From: JAPHSX01 sp050298555
GTDB lineage: Bacteria; Pseudomonadota; Gammaproteobacteria; Thiohalomonadales; Thiohalomonadaceae
Assembly: GCA_050298555.1 (NCBI GenBank)
Contig: JBNKUL010000035.1
Span: forward strand, 98,692-162,691
Length of the DNA stretch: 64,000 nucleotides
Direction of reading: 5' to 3'
In this document: positions 62,846 through 64,000 of the stretch, piece by piece
Position numbering within the stretch: the first letter of the stretch is position 1
Layout of the letters: every line of letters begins with the position of its first letter
Position numbers and translations under genes: made by a program
The notes under the pieces: model-generated
The model's input: only the letters and a program-made list of their open reading frames with translations
The model's database searches: none
What the model was told of the DNA's origin: nothing

Positions 62846-63292
62846 ATGAGATTAACCACCAAGGGCCGTTATGCAGTAACCGCGATGTTGGATCTGGCCC
62901 TGCACTATCAGGATGGCCCGATCACCCTGGCCGATATCTCCAAACGTCAGGGCATTTCGCTCTCTTATCTAGAGCAGCTGTTCTCACGCCTGCGTCGTAA
63001 TGGCCTGGTAGACAGTGCCCGTGGCCCGGGTGGTGGTTATCGCCTCAGCCGCGCCGCATCAGAGATCAACGTGGCTGATGTCATCACCGCGGTAGATGAG
63101 AAAGTCGATGCCATGCGCTGTGAAGGTAAAGGCAACTGCCAGGGAGAGGGCCCCTGCCTGACCCATGAGCTTTGGTGCGACCTCAGCGATCAGATCTACA
63201 GCTTCCTCAAGAGCATCGACCTGGGTCAGCTGGTAGACCGTAAAGGGGTGCAAGAGGTCGCTGTACGCCAGGATACGGCTGAAATCGCCTAA
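62846..63292 (+). CDS. iscR: Fe-S cluster-responsive regulator IscR
   Basis: Rrf2-family regulator holding a [2Fe-2S] cluster. N-terminal winged helix (RLTTKGRYAVTAMLDLA...LEQLFSRLRRNGLVDSARGPGGGYRLS). The cluster cysteines are at 92, 98 and 104 (CEGKGNCQGEGPC) with histidine 107, the same spacing and numbering as E. coli IscR. It follows cysE by 72 bases and is preceded by GGGAGAAGG. It likely represses its own operon and the iscS gene downstream. Confidence 0.97.
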   Translation: MRLTTKGRYAVTAMLDLALHYQDGPITLADISKRQGISLSYLEQLFSRLRRNGLVDSARGPGGGYRLSRAASEINVADVITAVDEKVDAMRCEGKGNCQGEGPCLTHELWCDLSDQIYSFLKSIDLGQLVDRKGVQEVAVRQDTAEIA

Positions 63293-63302
63293 ACCGAGCC
63301 CC

Positions 63303-64000
63303 ATGGTCTATCTGGACCACAACGCTACCACCCCGCTCGATGAGCGGGTGCTGGAGGCGATGCTGCCCTTCCTTCGTGGTAAATACGGAAATCCCTCCAG
63401 TGTCCATGCACCGGGGCGTGAGGCCCGTGCTGCCCTGGACCGGGCGCGGGAACAGGTGGCCGAGCTGGTCAATGCCCACCCCAGCCAGGTGATCTTCACC
63501 AGCGGTGGGACTGAGGCGAACAATATGGCAATTAAGGGCTTTGCCTTCGCCACACCGGCGGCAACTATGGTGGGCGGGCCTATCGAGCATGCCTCGGTAA
63601 GAGGCCCGCTGACAGCACTGAAACGACACGGCTGGGAGATAGAGCAGGCAGCCTGTGATGATAACGGCGTCGTTTCCTCGCAAACCCTTGCTGTAGCACT
63701 CAAGGATGAGACTCGACTGGCCTCCATTATGTGGGCCAATAACGAGAGCGGTGCAGTGAACCCGGTTGCGGAACTGGCTGATACCTGCAGGGAGCGCGAT
63801 GTGGTGTTACACAGCGATGCGGTGCAGGCGCTGGGCAAACTGAAAATCGATTTTTCGGCCAGCGGCGTCCACCTGATGAGTCTATCGGCACACAAGTTGT
63901 ACGGGCCCAAAGGTATTGGTGCCTTGATCGTCGACAAGGCGCTCAACCTTGAGCCGTTGTTACATGGCGGCGGCCAGGAACGCGAGCGGCGCGGCGGTAC
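63303..64000 (+). CDS. iscS: Cysteine desulfurase, IscS/NifS family (3' end outside window)
   Basis: PLP enzyme that takes sulfur from cysteine for Fe-S clusters and thio-modifications. From ATG 63303 the frame is open to the last base, about 232 codons, roughly 60 percent of the protein. Motifs: YLDHNATTPLDERV, FTSGGTEANNMAIKG, the HASV segment, the aspartate in VLHSDAVQALGK and the PLP lysine at 198 in LSAHKLYGPKGIGA. It is 10 bases after iscR. The YLDHNATTP start is nearer to NifS-like than enteric IscS (YLDYSATTP), but the isc position suggests an IscS role. Confidence 0.9.
   Translation, partial: MVYLDHNATTPLDERVLEAMLPFLRGKYGNPSSVHAPGREARAALDRAREQVAELVNAHPSQVIFTSGGTEANNMAIKGFAFATPAATMVGGPIEHASVRGPLTALKRHGWEIEQAACDDNGVVSSQTLAVALKDETRLASIMWANNESGAVNPVAELADTCRERDVVLHSDAVQALGKLKIDFSASGVHLMSLSAHKLYGPKGIGALIVDKALNLEPLLHGGGQERERRGG

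Overview
The window looks like the chromosome of a gammaproteobacterium, probably a sulfur-oxidising member of the Chromatiales or a related group. The evidence is gammaproteobacterial gene order (tig-clpP-clpX-lon-hupB-ppiD; gloB-yafS-rnhA-dnaQ; suhB divergent from trmJ-cysE-iscR-iscS; yejABEF; gltX-glnS) together with a gene for a DsrA-type sulfite reductase alpha subunit. The assignment to a sulfur oxidiser is inference from that one gene.

Layout. (1) 1-5027 is an accessory island. It carries an SRA-like/HNH nuclease gene, an unrecognised gene, endonuclease I, a possible PD-(D/E)XK-like protein with a ten-base poly-G tract in its reading frame, an HNH-HIT fusion and a small secreted protein. 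It ends exactly at a 3' fragment of tRNA-His followed by a strong terminator, as expected for an integrated element whose integrase and intact tRNA lie left of the window. (2) 5.1-14.5 kb is core: a PCu(A)C copper chaperone, a sensor-less sigma-54 activator, tRNA-Leu, trigger factor, ClpP, ClpX, Lon, HU, tRNA-Val and tRNA-Asp. (3) 14.5-30.9 kb holds ppiD, a dicarboxylate-type symporter, the yejABEF peptide importer with a thioredoxin-like protein, a little-known DHH/Mut7-C/HIT-phosphorylase operon, mltD, gloB, yafS, rnhA, an orphan Flp pilin gene and dnaQ. (4) 30.9-35.4 kb, minus strand: nhaD, then three TadE/TadG-type minor pilin genes. (5) 35.7-37.1 kb: cheW and cheV. (6) 37.1-38.4 kb, minus strand: a lone dsrA without dsrB. 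(7) 38.8-49.3 kb: the main tad (Flp pilus) locus, from flp and prepilin peptidase through an extra AAA ATPase, cpaB, rcpA, a small lipoprotein, tadZ, tadA, tadB, tadC and tadD. It looks more AT-rich than its surroundings. (8) 49.3-53.4 kb is translation: tRNA-Val, gltX, glnS and a duplicated tRNA-Ala/tRNA-Glu unit. (9) 53.4-57.3 kb is signalling: a PilZ protein, an Hpt protein and a REC-PAS-GGDEF-EAL protein with a degenerate GGDEF motif. (10) 57.3-64.0 kb is core: acnB, suhB, trmJ, cysE, iscR and the start of iscS, which runs off the end.

How they fit together. The two Tad gene blocks and the orphan Flp gene probably build one pilus: Flp1 and perhaps Flp2 as major pilins, TadE/TadG as minor pilins, TadA/B/C as motor and platform, RcpA as the outer-membrane secretin. 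The 53-57 kb genes could tie phosphorelay input to cyclic-di-GMP turnover. cysE-iscR-iscS links cysteine synthesis to Fe-S cluster assembly, with an IscR-type operator over the cysE stop codon. The most unusual items are the orphan dsrA, the nuclease-rich island with its homopolymer tract and HNH-HIT fusion, the HIT-phosphorylase operon and the scattered tad genes.
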